The notes below the pieces were generated by a model that searched no databases, was not told where the DNA came from, and saw only the letters and a program-made list of their open reading frames with translations. A stretch of DNA of 64,000 nucleotides from CAYUWG01 sp964448285 (GTDB lineage: Bacteria; Bacteroidota; Ignavibacteria; SZUA-365), in NCBI GenBank assembly GCA_964448285.1, contig CAYUWG010000013.1, positions 10,970-74,969 on the forward strand, in the 5' to 3' direction. Positions 15,957 to 24,295 of this stretch are shown piece after piece (positions within the stretch are counted from its first letter, which is position 1; each line of letters starts with the position of its first letter). A program made the position numbers and the translations under genes.

Positions 15957-18776
15957 ATGAAATTTCTCCTCCCCATACTCTTTCTCATTTCATTCACGTT
16001 CAATCTTCAAGCACAGGGCTTTTCCGTTAGCGGAAGTGTTTACGACGGCGTAACCGGCCAAGCGCTGAGTAGGGCGAACGTATTCATTTTCAAACTCCCT
16101 GACTCAACGCGGCGCGGAATGACTTCCGATGCGAAGGGCGGATTCACATTTCAGGACGTCGAGAAAGGACGGTACGTTCTCCGCATAAGCTTCATCGGTT
16201 ATGAAACCGTCACGCGAAACTTCCAGGTTCTTGATAAAGGGGTGAATCTCGGCCGTATCAATATGAAAGAAGACAGCATCGCCGTGAGTGAAGTGGAAGT
16301 AACCGCCCGACAACCGATTGCCGTCGTGAAAGATGACACGACGGAATTTCAAGCAGGCGCATTCAAGACCAATCCGGATGCTTCCGCAGAAGATCTCGTG
16401 AAGAAGGTTCCGGGTGTTACCGTTCAAGGCGGCCAGATTCAGGCACAAGGTGAAACGGTTCGACAGGTGCTCGTCGATGGAAAGCCTATGTTTGGCATGG
16501 ACCCAACTGCCGTTCTCAAAACTCTACCGGCAGAACTCATCGATCGCGTGCAGGTTTTCGATCAGCAAACGGAACAGGCGCAGTTCACGGGCGTGCGTGA
16601 CGGGAATGAGAGCAAAGCGATCAACCTGATCACCAAGAATGCATTCCAGAATTCCCGTTTCGGAAAGATCTATGGCGCTTACGGAAGCGACGATTTGTAT
16701 CGCGTCGGTGGAAACGTCAATTGGTTCAGCGGGAAGACGAGGCTGTCATTCCTCGGAATGTCCAATAACATCAATGAGCAGAATTTTTCGATCGAAGATA
16801 TCCTTGGCGCAACCGGTCAAGGAGGAGGCTTCGGCGGAATGTTCCGGACGGTGGTGGGCATTTTCGGTGGAGGCCGGGGAGGCGGTGCCACACGCTTCGT
16901 TGGCGGCAGCGGCGGTCGCGGTTTTGGTGGGATCAGTGATTTTACGGTGGGTCAGCAAAACGGCATCGCACAAACGCACGCCATCGGTTTGAATTATTCC
17001 GATCAATGGGGGCAGGACGTCGAACTCTCGACCAGCTATTTCTTCAACCTCAATGACAACAACGCGAGCAGCGAAACCTTTCGACAATACCTCGCCGATT
17101 CGGGACTCGTGTATGACGAGAAAAATCTCAGCGACAGCCGCAACATCAATCACCGGTTCAATATGCGCTTCGACTGGAAGTTAGACACGACGAATTCGAT
17201 TCTTGTCAGGCCGCGACTGACGCTGCAGCAAAACGAGAGTTCAAGCGATCTCAACGGAAACACGACACAGAATATTCTTCCCGTCAGTGGCACAGCGAGC
17301 ACAACGTCGAACGACTATCTCGGGATCAACTTCAGCAACGAACTCCTGTATCGGCATCGCTTCGAAGCGAAGGGACGGACATTCTCTATCAATCTTTCGC
17401 AGGGTTACAACAAAAACAGCGGTGACAGTTACCTTCTGTCGCAGAACAATTTCTTCGGCAGGACGGTGATCAGGGATACGCTGAACCAATTCTCTTCGCC
17501 GCTCACCGATGGCTGGTCACTCGGAACGGAAGTCGCTTATACGGAGCCGATCATCGAGAACAGTACGTTGGAGTTTCGTTATGAGGCATCCCTGAAACGC
17601 GATGACTCCGACCGCAGAACCTATGATTTCAACCAACTGACTTCCCTCTATGACCTGCTTGACCCGACGCTCTCAAGTACGTTCAACAGCGACTACATGA
17701 CGCATTCCGGCGGCGCTCGCTTCCAATACGACAAAGATGAGTTCAATATGAACATTGGAGCGACGTTTCAGGTCGCGAAGCTGACCGGCGATAACGTATA
17801 TCCGTTTATCAGCACGGTCGATAAGACATTCCAAAACATCCTTCCAAGCGCGCATGTCCGGTACCGGTTCACGCGTGAATCCCATCTGAGAATGTTCTAC
17901 CGCGCGCGAACGAATGCTCCAAGCATCACGCAGCTTCAGGACGTGGTGAACAACTCCAATCCTCTCCAGCTTTCGATTGGAAATCCCGATCTGAAACAAG
18001 CGTACTCGCACAACATGAACTTCATGTTCGTCGATGCGGATATTCCGAATGCGAAGTACTTCTTCGGGATGGTCGGCGGTTCGATCACCGATGACAACAT
18101 CGGCAACCATACGATCATTGCTTACAGCGACACGCTGGCGGACGGCGTCTCACTTCTGCGCGGTACGCAACTGACAAAACCGGTGAATCTCGATGGCGCG
18201 TATTCCCTTCGTTCGATGGTAACCTACGGTTTCTCATGGCCGCTCATCTCATCGAACCTCAATCTCAACGCGATGGCGAATGTCAGCCGCTCACCGGGTC
18301 TCATCAACAACGAGTTGAACTACACGCTTTCACCTACGTTTACGCTCGGTGCTGTGGTCAGCAGCAACATCAGTCCGGAAGTCGATTTCACCATCTCGTC
18401 CCAATCCATCTACAGCATCGTGGATAATTCCTTGAGAAAGGAACTCAACACAGAGTACTTCATGCAGAACACGAGTCTGAAATTGAACCTGATTTTCCTC
18501 GGCGATTTCGTATTCTCGACGGATCTCAATCACCAGCTCATCAACGGACTTTCCTCCGATTACAACGAGCGAACCATGCTCTGGAATATGAGCATCGGAC
18601 GGAAGTTCTTCGACAATACCATCGATGCACGGTTGGTCGTGTTCGATTTGCTGAAGGAGAACAACAACATCTCCCGTAACGTGACGGACGTGTATTTCGA
18701 GGACGTTCGTTCGAATGTCTTACAGCAGTACTTCCTCTTCCAGGTAACCTACAACCTGAAGATGTTTGGCGGCTGA
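15957..18776 (+). CDS. TonB-dependent receptor-like outer-membrane protein with CarboxypepD_reg-like N-terminus
   Basis: From ATG 15957 the protein has 939 residues and begins with a clean signal peptide (MKFLLPILFLISF, cleaved after LQAQ). Next comes a carboxypeptidase-D regulatory-like domain (VSGSVYDGVTGQALSRANVF), then a plug-like domain (QVLVDGKPMFGMDPTAVLKT) and a long beta-barrel ending in an aromatic-rich strand (YNLKMFGG). A glycine-rich insert sits near residues 290-330. The family includes TonB-dependent receptors and related OMP_b-brl_3 barrels. It may bring the glycan degraded by the upstream operon across the outer membrane, but it has its own promoter-like box, so the link is an inference. 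Confidence 0.8.
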   Translation: MKFLLPILFLISFTFNLQAQGFSVSGSVYDGVTGQALSRANVFIFKLPDSTRRGMTSDAKGGFTFQDVEKGRYVLRISFIGYETVTRNFQVLDKGVNLGRINMKEDSIAVSEVEVTARQPIAVVKDDTTEFQAGAFKTNPDASAEDLVKKVPGVTVQGGQIQAQGETVRQVLVDGKPMFGMDPTAVLKTLPAELIDRVQVFDQQTEQAQFTGVRDGNESKAINLITKNAFQNSRFGKIYGAYGSDDLYRVGGNVNWFSGKTRLSFLGMSNNINEQNFSIEDILGATGQGGGFGGMFRTVVGIFGGGRGGGATRFVGGSGGRGFGGISDFTVGQQNGIAQTHAIGLNYSDQWGQDVELSTSYFFNLNDNNASSETFRQYLADSGLVYDEKNLSDSRNINHRFNMRFDWKLDTTNSILVRPRLTLQQNESSSDLNGNTTQNILPVSGTASTTSNDYLGINFSNELLYRHRFEAKGRTFSINLSQGYNKNSGDSYLLSQNNFFGRTVIRDTLNQFSSPLTDGWSLGTEVAYTEPIIENSTLEFRYEASLKRDDSDRRTYDFNQLTSLYDLLDPTLSSTFNSDYMTHSGGARFQYDKDEFNMNIGATFQVAKLTGDNVYPFISTVDKTFQNILPSAHVRYRFTRESHLRMFYRARTNAPSITQLQDVVNNSNPLQLSIGNPDLKQAYSHNMNFMFVDADIPNAKYFFGMVGGSITDDNIGNHTIIAYSDTLADGVSLLRGTQLTKPVNLDGAYSLRSMVTYGFSWPLISSNLNLNAMANVSRSPGLINNELNYTLSPTFTLGAVVSSNISPEVDFTISSQSIYSIVDNSLRKELNTEYFMQNTSLKLNLIFLGDFVFSTDLNHQLINGLSSDYNERTMLWNMSIGRKFFDNTIDARLVVFDLLKENNNISRNVTDVYFEDVRSNVLQQYFLFQVTYNLKMFGG

Positions 18777-18800
18777 CATTTAGCAATCTCTGAAAGAAAA

Positions 18801-18829
18801 AAGGGCGCGATGAGCGCCCTTTTCGTTTT
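18801..18829. terminator. Bidirectional intrinsic terminator
   Basis: AAGGGCGC (18801-18808) and GCGCCCTT (18814-18821) form an 8-bp stem followed by TTCGTTTT on the + strand. An A-run on the other side gives a T-run on the - strand. It separates the convergent TonB-receptor-like gene and the restriction endonuclease gene. Confidence 0.85.
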
Positions 18830-18869
18830 GTGTGCTGGGAGTTGATTCAATGGAGCACCTTGCGCGAGA

Positions 18870-18896
18870 GAGCGTCGTTGTTTTGGTTGCTATGCG
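18870..18896 (-). other. Half attC-like site after the restriction endonuclease gene
   Basis: On the - strand this reads CGCATAGCAACC followed by a short A/C-rich stretch and GACGCTC. It closely resembles the left half at 21241-21267 (GCGCATAGCAAACGG, then CGGCGCTC). It follows the endonuclease stop by about 12 bases. No matching right half is visible before the terminator, so it is probably a truncated outer end of the array. Confidence 0.4.
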
Positions 18897-18908
18897 ATGT
18901 GGTGGCGT

Positions 18909-19598
18909 TCAGCCTCGTTCAAGTCGCTGAATCTCGCTGTTGATCTGAATGAGCACTTCGGGATTGCCGATCTCCCCGTCTAGACTGAAAACAATGAAAA
19001 CCTTTCCGCCATACGTTTGAGTAAATTCTTCAAAGCTGGCTTTCATGCGCTCGGAGAGCGAATACCCACCGAAATTTGCTTTTGCGGTAACAGGTTTGAT
19101 TTGAATCCCGAAAGCCTTGTCTCCTACCCATCCTAAGTAGTCTATGTCCCCCGCATGATCCAGTTGAGGCGATGACTCTTCAAACGTGATGGATGGAAAC
19201 TTCTTGCTCAGACCATCAGTGACGACGGACTTCTCAGTGACATAACCGTCGTAGGTACGGTTAATTGTGAGATTGTAAATGAAATCGATGCAGTCGTCGA
19301 GAGTTAGTGTTCGGAATGCCTCTTGCCATTCCGGAATAAGGAACTCGGTAATCTTGGTATACAGCCGTTCACCAAGCTCTTGCAAACTTTCCTTTGTAAC
19401 CTTGTGCGGAACCTTCGTTTTTGTATGAGCGTGCTCAAAGTACCACTGTTCCCATTCCTTGAATGTCTTGGGTTGACACTCCCTAATGAGAGCCATTACC
19501 TCGCCGACCTTGTGTGTCTTTGTAAGACCCCATTTCCCATTCGCATAGTTCAAGACCATTTCTTTGGTCCCAAAATCCTTGGAGTATTTTTTAGGCAT
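18909..19598 (-). CDS. Type II restriction endonuclease, MjaI-like
   Basis: A 229-residue protein starting at ATG 19598 (MPKKYSKDFG). The start lies inside the last codons of the upstream methyltransferase, an 8-base overlap that suggests translational coupling. A PD-(D/E)xK-type core is visible: HAGDIDYLGWVGDKAFGIQI with Asp151/Asp153 and the QIK at 166-168. Overall the sequence resembles the MjaI family, whose members cut CTAG; that assignment is from memory of the family and the specificity is not proven. Together with the adjacent methyltransferase it forms a complete restriction-modification unit in one cassette. Confidence 0.75.
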   Translation of the reverse strand: MPKKYSKDFGTKEMVLNYANGKWGLTKTHKVGEVMALIRECQPKTFKEWEQWYFEHAHTKTKVPHKVTKESLQELGERLYTKITEFLIPEWQEAFRTLTLDDCIDFIYNLTINRTYDGYVTEKSVVTDGLSKKFPSITFEESSPQLDHAGDIDYLGWVGDKAFGIQIKPVTAKANFGGYSLSERMKASFEEFTQTYGGKVFIVFSLDGEIGNPEVLIQINSEIQRLERG

Positions 19599-20970
19599 GC
19601 AGTCCTGATGTTGGCTGAATAATAGTGAAGGCGAGAAACTTGTCCTTGTATTTGTAAGTGCGAACAACGTCAACGTTAACGAAGCCTGACTTGATCAAGT
19701 GTGCGTTCAGGAATGTCTTATTCTTGAGGTAAACGTAGGACAACAGAATCCCGTTCTCGTCATGTTTGTCCTTGTCGAATCTCAGGAAGACCCTCTGACC
19801 CTTCATCTTGGAATTCAGGAACTCCATAGCCTCTTCTCGACGTCTTGGCTCTTCGGCTACTCCAATAAGCCTGATCGTAAGCCCGTTGTTGAGTTTGAGA
19901 AGTTCAGGGCTGAGGATCTCCGTTACGTTATACAACTCGGCTCTTTCTCCATTATCGCCGTTCTCGATCTTCGAGCCGAACTTCAGCTTTCGAGGATCAA
20001 CCTTCTTGTCCAACTCGTGCGGGTCAGTAAACCTGTATGGAAGGGATTCAATGTCCTTGTCTAAGTTCTCGTGTGCCTGTTGTTGAGTAACGAAATCACA
20101 GGAGGCATCACCGAATATATCATGCTGGGAAATCTTCAATTTATTCTTGATAATTGGAGCGAATGAAGGGTTTATTTCATAGCCGATGGAATTCCTGCCG
20201 AGGTTCTTTGCGGCAAGCGATGTCGTTCCGCTTCCAAGAAAAGGATCAAGGACGGTATCGCCGACGAATGAAAACATTCGAATCAATCGCCGGGGAAGTT
20301 CTTCGGGAAACATTGCTAAGTGCTTGTCTTGGCGTTCGCCAGCAAAGTTCCAGTGCCCGGCAAAATAGGTATTCCATTCGTCTGTTGTGAGTTTGGAAAG
20401 TTCCTTCATCTCTTTGCTGACTTTTGGCGGGTCACCTAACTTCTTGAATATGAGAATGAACTCGTAATCAATCTTCAGGATGCCATTTCTTGGGTAAGGA
20501 AATGAACCCATTATTGAGGCACCACCGGTCGTGTTGGTTGTCGTTACCTTTTGCCAAATAATGGCGCCCATGTAGTCCATTCCGATGGTCTCACAGAACT
20601 TAGTAATCTCCGTCCTAATCGGGATAACCTTGTAACGCCCGTAATAAACGGAGCGGGCGAACTGGTCGCCGATATTGATGCAAAGCCGGCACCCTTTATG
20701 GAGAACCCGAGAGGACTCCTTCCACACAAGATTCAGATTGTTGATATAGCTTTCGTACGTATCGTGAAAGCCTATCTGTTTCTCGTCCCCATAGTCTTTG
20801 AGTTGCCAGTACGGCGGCGAAGTGATAACAAGGTGAACGGATTCTGCTGCGATTTCTGTCATTCGCCTTGCATCGCCGATTACTATTTTGTGATGGGTGG
20901 CCATACTTCCTGAACCAATGTACTGAATCTCAATCACATTTGCTGGTTCTTTGCGCAAGAGAAACGCCAC
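19591..20970 (-). CDS. DNA (cytosine-N4-type) methyltransferase with C-terminal SNase-like domain
   Basis: A 459-residue protein starting at GTG 20970, a few bases after an attC-like right end; ATG 20904 (MATHHKIVIG) is an alternative. The catalytic motif SPPY (residues 51-54, preceded by IT) precedes the SAM-binding motif DPFLGSGTTS (242-251), the beta-class order. SPPY is typical of N4-cytosine enzymes. Residues ~350-445 look like a staphylococcal-nuclease fold (TIRLIGVAEEPRRREEA, then a DENG turn, then FLNAHLIKSGFVNVDV). The Arg expected after the DxxG turn is replaced by Ile, so nuclease activity is doubtful. It protects host DNA from the endonuclease encoded immediately downstream. Confidence 0.85.
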   Translation of the reverse strand: MAFLLRKEPANVIEIQYIGSGSMATHHKIVIGDARRMTEIAAESVHLVITSPPYWQLKDYGDEKQIGFHDTYESYINNLNLVWKESSRVLHKGCRLCINIGDQFARSVYYGRYKVIPIRTEITKFCETIGMDYMGAIIWQKVTTTNTTGGASIMGSFPYPRNGILKIDYEFILIFKKLGDPPKVSKEMKELSKLTTDEWNTYFAGHWNFAGERQDKHLAMFPEELPRRLIRMFSFVGDTVLDPFLGSGTTSLAAKNLGRNSIGYEINPSFAPIIKNKLKISQHDIFGDASCDFVTQQQAHENLDKDIESLPYRFTDPHELDKKVDPRKLKFGSKIENGDNGERAELYNVTEILSPELLKLNNGLTIRLIGVAEEPRRREEAMEFLNSKMKGQRVFLRFDKDKHDENGILLSYVYLKNKTFLNAHLIKSGFVNVDVVRTYKYKDKFLAFTIIQPTSGLHA

Positions 20971-20975
20971 CAGTT

Positions 20976-21267
20976 CACCTAATGCTCAGCGCAAGTACGC
21001 CGCTGTTATTGCCGTTCAGGAACGATACGTCGGAAGCCGCTTCGACGCATTTCTTCGCTGTTGGAACCACAAACCAATCCGTGAGCAAATCCGTTGAGTA
21101 GCCACAACTATCCTTCCTAAGCTTCAACCAAGCCATATCAACAAGTGAGCGCCGTTGTATTCGCTGCTTTGTGCCTTGTGCCTTCTACCACAACTTTACA
21201 TTTAGCCAAACCTTCATTCAACATCGCCAATAAAACGTGCGAGCGCCGTGTTGCCGTTTGCTATGCG
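20976..21267 (-). other. attC-like element with duplicated left half (RsgA / methyltransferase junction)
   Basis: On the - strand a left half begins with GCGCATAGCAAACGG at 21267, just after the rsgA stop. A second left half begins near 21160 with GCGAATACAACGGCGCTC. The right end is GCGCTGAGCATTAGGTG near 20976-20990, right before the methyltransferase start. The middle shares the AGTTGTGG...GCT...GATATGGC block with the elements at 22417-22619 and 24108-24295. The element appears to have been partly duplicated. It fills the 324-base gap between the genes; no coding sequence is evident in it. Confidence 0.5.
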
Positions 21268-21294
21268 CTCGTGAGCGGCGGCCGCTTAGGTCTA

Positions 21295-22371
21295 TCAAGA
21301 CGAAGGTTTTCGCTTCTTAAGCTGTTCCACTGCAGTCTTTATCATTCGCCCAAATTGCTTGTCCTTCTTGCGTCTTTCGACGTAGGTCATCTCGTGGAAT
21401 TGGGATTCCCTGATCAATTTCATGTAACTCCGATACTTAGCTTCGCTTAGAGAGCCACTCTGAACCGCCACTAAGATCGCACAACCGACTTCGACAGAGT
21501 GCGTGCAATCATTGAACCGGCAGCGGTTCGAAAGTTCGTGGATATCAGAGAAACTGTCGTCAATACCGACGCTAACGCCCATCAATCCCAGTTCCCTCAT
21601 GCCTGGAGTGTCAACCAAAAGTGCTCCGCTGTTTAGGACTGTCATCTGTCGGCGCGCCGTCGTATGTCTTCCTCTGCTATCCTTTTCACGAACGGGATTC
21701 GTTTCGAATGCCTCGCAACCGAGAAGATGATTGAGAAGTGTGGTTTTGCCCACGCCAGAGGACCCAAGCAAGCAATATGTTTTGCCATGTTGCAGAGCCT
21801 GCCTGACTCTGTCGAGGCCCGTTTCAGTTTTGCTGCTGAATGCGATGATCCTTGTATTGATTTGTGCGTCTCGGATATCTGATATCCGTTTCTCCAATTC
21901 CTCGGCGCTGATGAGATCGCTTTTGCTAAGCAAAATGACAGGCTCGACATGGCCTTCATTGACCATTACGAGATATCGCTCCAACCGGCGGAGGTTGAAA
22001 TTGAGATCGCACGATTGCATGATGAAGGCGACATCGATATTCGAAGCGATCATCTGGTATTCAACTTTGTCACCGGCGGACTTGCGACGCAAGAAGGTTC
22101 TTCTTGGGAACATGTCATGAATGATTGCGAGTGTGCCGTCATTGTGGTACTGAACGAATACCCAGTCCCCGACGCATGGGAGCTCCTGGGTTGAGTCGGC
22201 AGAATAGAGGAGCTTGCCCGTTGGCTCCGCTTGAACTTCATTGTGCTCGTCGCGAACGAGGTATCGGTCTCTATCGACTCTTGTGACGCGCGCGATAGTG
22301 CAGTCTTGTAACGCAAGCCCCGCACGTTTCTCTTCAAACCAATTATCAAATCCGAGATCTTCTAGCTGCAT
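21295..22371 (-). CDS. rsgA: Ribosome small-subunit-dependent GTPase A
   Basis: A 358-residue circularly permuted GTPase. The order is an OB-fold N-terminus (residues ~20-95), G4 motif LLSKSDL (147-153), P-loop GSSGVGKTT (203-211), switch/G3 DTPGMREL (254-261), and a zinc knuckle with Cys284, Cys289, His291 and Cys297. RsgA assists late maturation of the 30S subunit. It is unusual to find this housekeeping gene as a single unit between two attC-like elements; a second copy elsewhere in the genome is possible. The ATG at 22371 lies 46 bases from the upstream element end. Length and motifs are complete, so it looks functional. Confidence 0.92.
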   Translation of the reverse strand: MQLEDLGFDNWFEEKRAGLALQDCTIARVTRVDRDRYLVRDEHNEVQAEPTGKLLYSADSTQELPCVGDWVFVQYHNDGTLAIIHDMFPRRTFLRRKSAGDKVEYQMIASNIDVAFIMQSCDLNFNLRRLERYLVMVNEGHVEPVILLSKSDLISAEELEKRISDIRDAQINTRIIAFSSKTETGLDRVRQALQHGKTYCLLGSSGVGKTTLLNHLLGCEAFETNPVREKDSRGRHTTARRQMTVLNSGALLVDTPGMRELGLMGVSVGIDDSFSDIHELSNRCRFNDCTHSVEVGCAILVAVQSGSLSEAKYRSYMKLIRESQFHEMTYVERRKKDKQFGRMIKTAVEQLKKRKPSS

Positions 22372-22416
22372 TTGGTGTCCTAAGTATAGTCAGTAAACAA
22401 GGCCGCTGCCCATGGC

Positions 22417-22619
22417 GCCTAACATTTAGCGCAAGGACGCCACTGTTTTTGCCTTTCAGAAATGCCGCGCACGGAGCCGCTATCAATAGACTAATTTCTT
22501 GCGGCGAAGTGCGCATACCAACTTGCGGCAAAAACCGTTGAGCGACCACAACTATTTTTCCCCACAGCTTTAACTGAGCCATATAAACAAATGGGGCGGC
22601 GTGGTTACGCCTGTTATAC
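22417..22619 (-). other. attC-like element between the M1-like peptidase and rsgA
   Basis: About 203 bases. On the - strand the left end is GTATAACAGGCG and continues CGTAACCACGCCGCC. The right end is GGCGTCCTTGCGCTAAATG followed by TTAGGC, which contains the canonical integron core GTTAGGC (complement GCCTAAC at 22417-22423). The two ends can pair imperfectly. The middle is related to the elements at 24108-24295 and 20976-21267 (TTTGTTTATATGGCTCAGTT near 22570-22592). It fills the 275-base gap between the genes; no coding sequence is evident. Confidence 0.6.
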
Positions 22620-22646
22620 GAAAAATGCCACAAAGCCTTTCTCATT

Positions 22647-24065
22647 CTAATAGCGTTTCACGATGTCATCAATGGAGACTCCTTCAATCAGGAGTTGAGA
22701 AGATTCTATTCCATAGATCCACTCTTGGAAGAAATCACGAAGATCCCGGCTCGAGACGCGCTCGCAAAGTTTATAAAACTCTTGAAAGTTGATGACGCGA
22801 CCTTTGAACTCCAGAAGCATGGTTCGAATGATCGTCCTAAAGGTGCTTTCTCCAACGAGGCGATACAAAACATACAGGGACCAGGCGCCCTTCGTGTACG
22901 AATGCCTGCCGAGTTCTTTCGCCCCGTAGCCGGCAATCGGCGTTTCAAAAACTTGTCGGTCATACTCCGCCCATCGCACAAAGAGATCTCGACTCTTTTC
23001 CATGTCTTCCTCAAAAGCTGCCTCACCGCGAAATGCCCGGATTGCCAGAGCCTCAAAAAACGTCGCAAACGCCTCGTCGAAGTACCGACACCGCTGCACA
23101 TCTGCCGACGGTGTCGCATTCCATGAGTGTCCGATCTCGTGATAGGCTTCGGAAATTCTCGTACTGTCTTTGAATGCGGCCGCCGTTTGCAGGAAGTAGT
23201 AGTCGCTGGCTTGCGAACCCCATCCATCCGGAATTTCTATAATGGAATATCCCTTGAAGCTTTCGGGTAAGCCGAACATTTCGCTATAGAGCTTGATGAC
23301 GTCTTTCGAGGCGTTCATGACTAACCTCGCTCCGATGCTGTCCTCAGGCAGGTGATACACAACGAGTTGATCGGTCGGATTACTCAGAACTGTGAACTTT
23401 GCCACGGCAACGTCGATGCGCCACGTTGGTATCTTGCTTCGGAATACGAACGTTGCATTCTCTGAGTCGATCTGTGAATCGACCAACTCTCCCCCGCAGG
23501 CCGCACGGTAATCCGCCGGAACGGTTGCGGTTACTTCGTATGTGAATTTCGTGTCATTGGACGCTAAGGTACTGGCGAATGTCGGCTTGGCAAGGATCGG
23601 ATAGGCAAACGCGTCGGGACGTAGTAGAGAGTAGTTCTCATCTATCCGGTCCCTAACGTATGCCATCACTTCCGGATATCCGAAGATGAATCCATCGTAT
23701 TCCAAGACAACGGTCGTCGTGTCGTTAGGTCGAAGCGGAGTACGAAGGTTGACGATAACTTCTCTGGCCTGAAGAGAAGGTTCATCACGAAGTTGACCGA
23801 TATCCTGTTTGAAGTGGAGCGGTGTGCCGGTGCGATCGCTTACCTGTTTAACTTCAAGCAATCGGTACAGCAGAAAGGGGAGTTGCGCGTGTGGCTGATC
23901 GGTGATATTGCGTATTGAAAGCGTTGCCAAAATGGAGACGCGCTGCTCTCTGAGGTGAAATTGCACATTGAGTTTGTAGTGCACAACGGCAGGAAGGTCT
24001 GAAGCAGTCGCCGAAGTCATTTCGCAAAGAGAAACAAGTACAGTGATAAGGAATAGCCTTCTCAT
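22647..24065 (-). CDS. M1-like (gluzincin) aminopeptidase-type secreted protein
   Basis: 472 residues from ATG 24065, chosen because AAAGGAG lies eight bases upstream and the N-terminus (MRRLFLITVLVSL) is a signal peptide. A zinc motif HEIGH is followed 18 residues later by the third ligand in FDEAFATFFE, the HExxH-18-E gluzincin pattern. Downstream SYTKGAWSLYVLYRLVG matches the M1 segment that carries the conserved Tyr. The usual GAMEN exopeptidase motif is not apparent; GWGSQASDYYF is at that position. It is shorter than typical M1 enzymes. Predicted to be an exported peptidase in a single-gene cassette; the substrate is unknown. Confidence 0.75.
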   Translation of the reverse strand: MRRLFLITVLVSLCEMTSATASDLPAVVHYKLNVQFHLREQRVSILATLSIRNITDQPHAQLPFLLYRLLEVKQVSDRTGTPLHFKQDIGQLRDEPSLQAREVIVNLRTPLRPNDTTTVVLEYDGFIFGYPEVMAYVRDRIDENYSLLRPDAFAYPILAKPTFASTLASNDTKFTYEVTATVPADYRAACGGELVDSQIDSENATFVFRSKIPTWRIDVAVAKFTVLSNPTDQLVVYHLPEDSIGARLVMNASKDVIKLYSEMFGLPESFKGYSIIEIPDGWGSQASDYYFLQTAAAFKDSTRISEAYHEIGHSWNATPSADVQRCRYFDEAFATFFEALAIRAFRGEAAFEEDMEKSRDLFVRWAEYDRQVFETPIAGYGAKELGRHSYTKGAWSLYVLYRLVGESTFRTIIRTMLLEFKGRVINFQEFYKLCERVSSRDLRDFFQEWIYGIESSQLLIEGVSIDDIVKRY

Positions 24066-24107
24066 GTGTCGGGCTCCTTTCGTGTCAATTTTCAAATGAC
24101 GTTTGCA

Positions 24108-24295
24108 GCAACAACGTAGCGGTTTATGCCGCTCAAAGATGAGCGCCGAAGGGAGCTATCAAAGGACCAATTCTCGGCGCGCGTAGGCGCAAGACCAACA
24201 CGCGGCAATAACAATGGATAGACCACAACGACCTTTTCCATAGCCTTAACTGCGCCCTATCAACAAAGGGAGCGCCGGTGTTACTGCTGTTATGC
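24108..24295 (-). other. attC-like element between the DUF262-HNH gene and the M1-like peptidase
   Basis: About 188 bases. On the - strand the left end is AACGCATAACAGCAGTAAC then ACCGGCGCTC; the TAA stop of the DUF262-HNH gene lies inside the CATAAC core. The right end is GAGCGGCATAAACCGCTACG followed by TTGTTGC, which pairs imperfectly with the left end. The middle (TTTGTTGATAGGGCGCAGTT) matches the same block in the next element downstream. This is the organisation expected of an integron attC of the long, VCR-like class. Confidence 0.6.

Noticed and set aside
20976..24295. Riboswitch or structured ncRNA explanation for the conserved inter-gene elements
   Set aside because: They lie after the stop of one gene and before the next with paired CATAAC/GTTAT ends and precede unrelated genes; a cassette attachment site explains this better.
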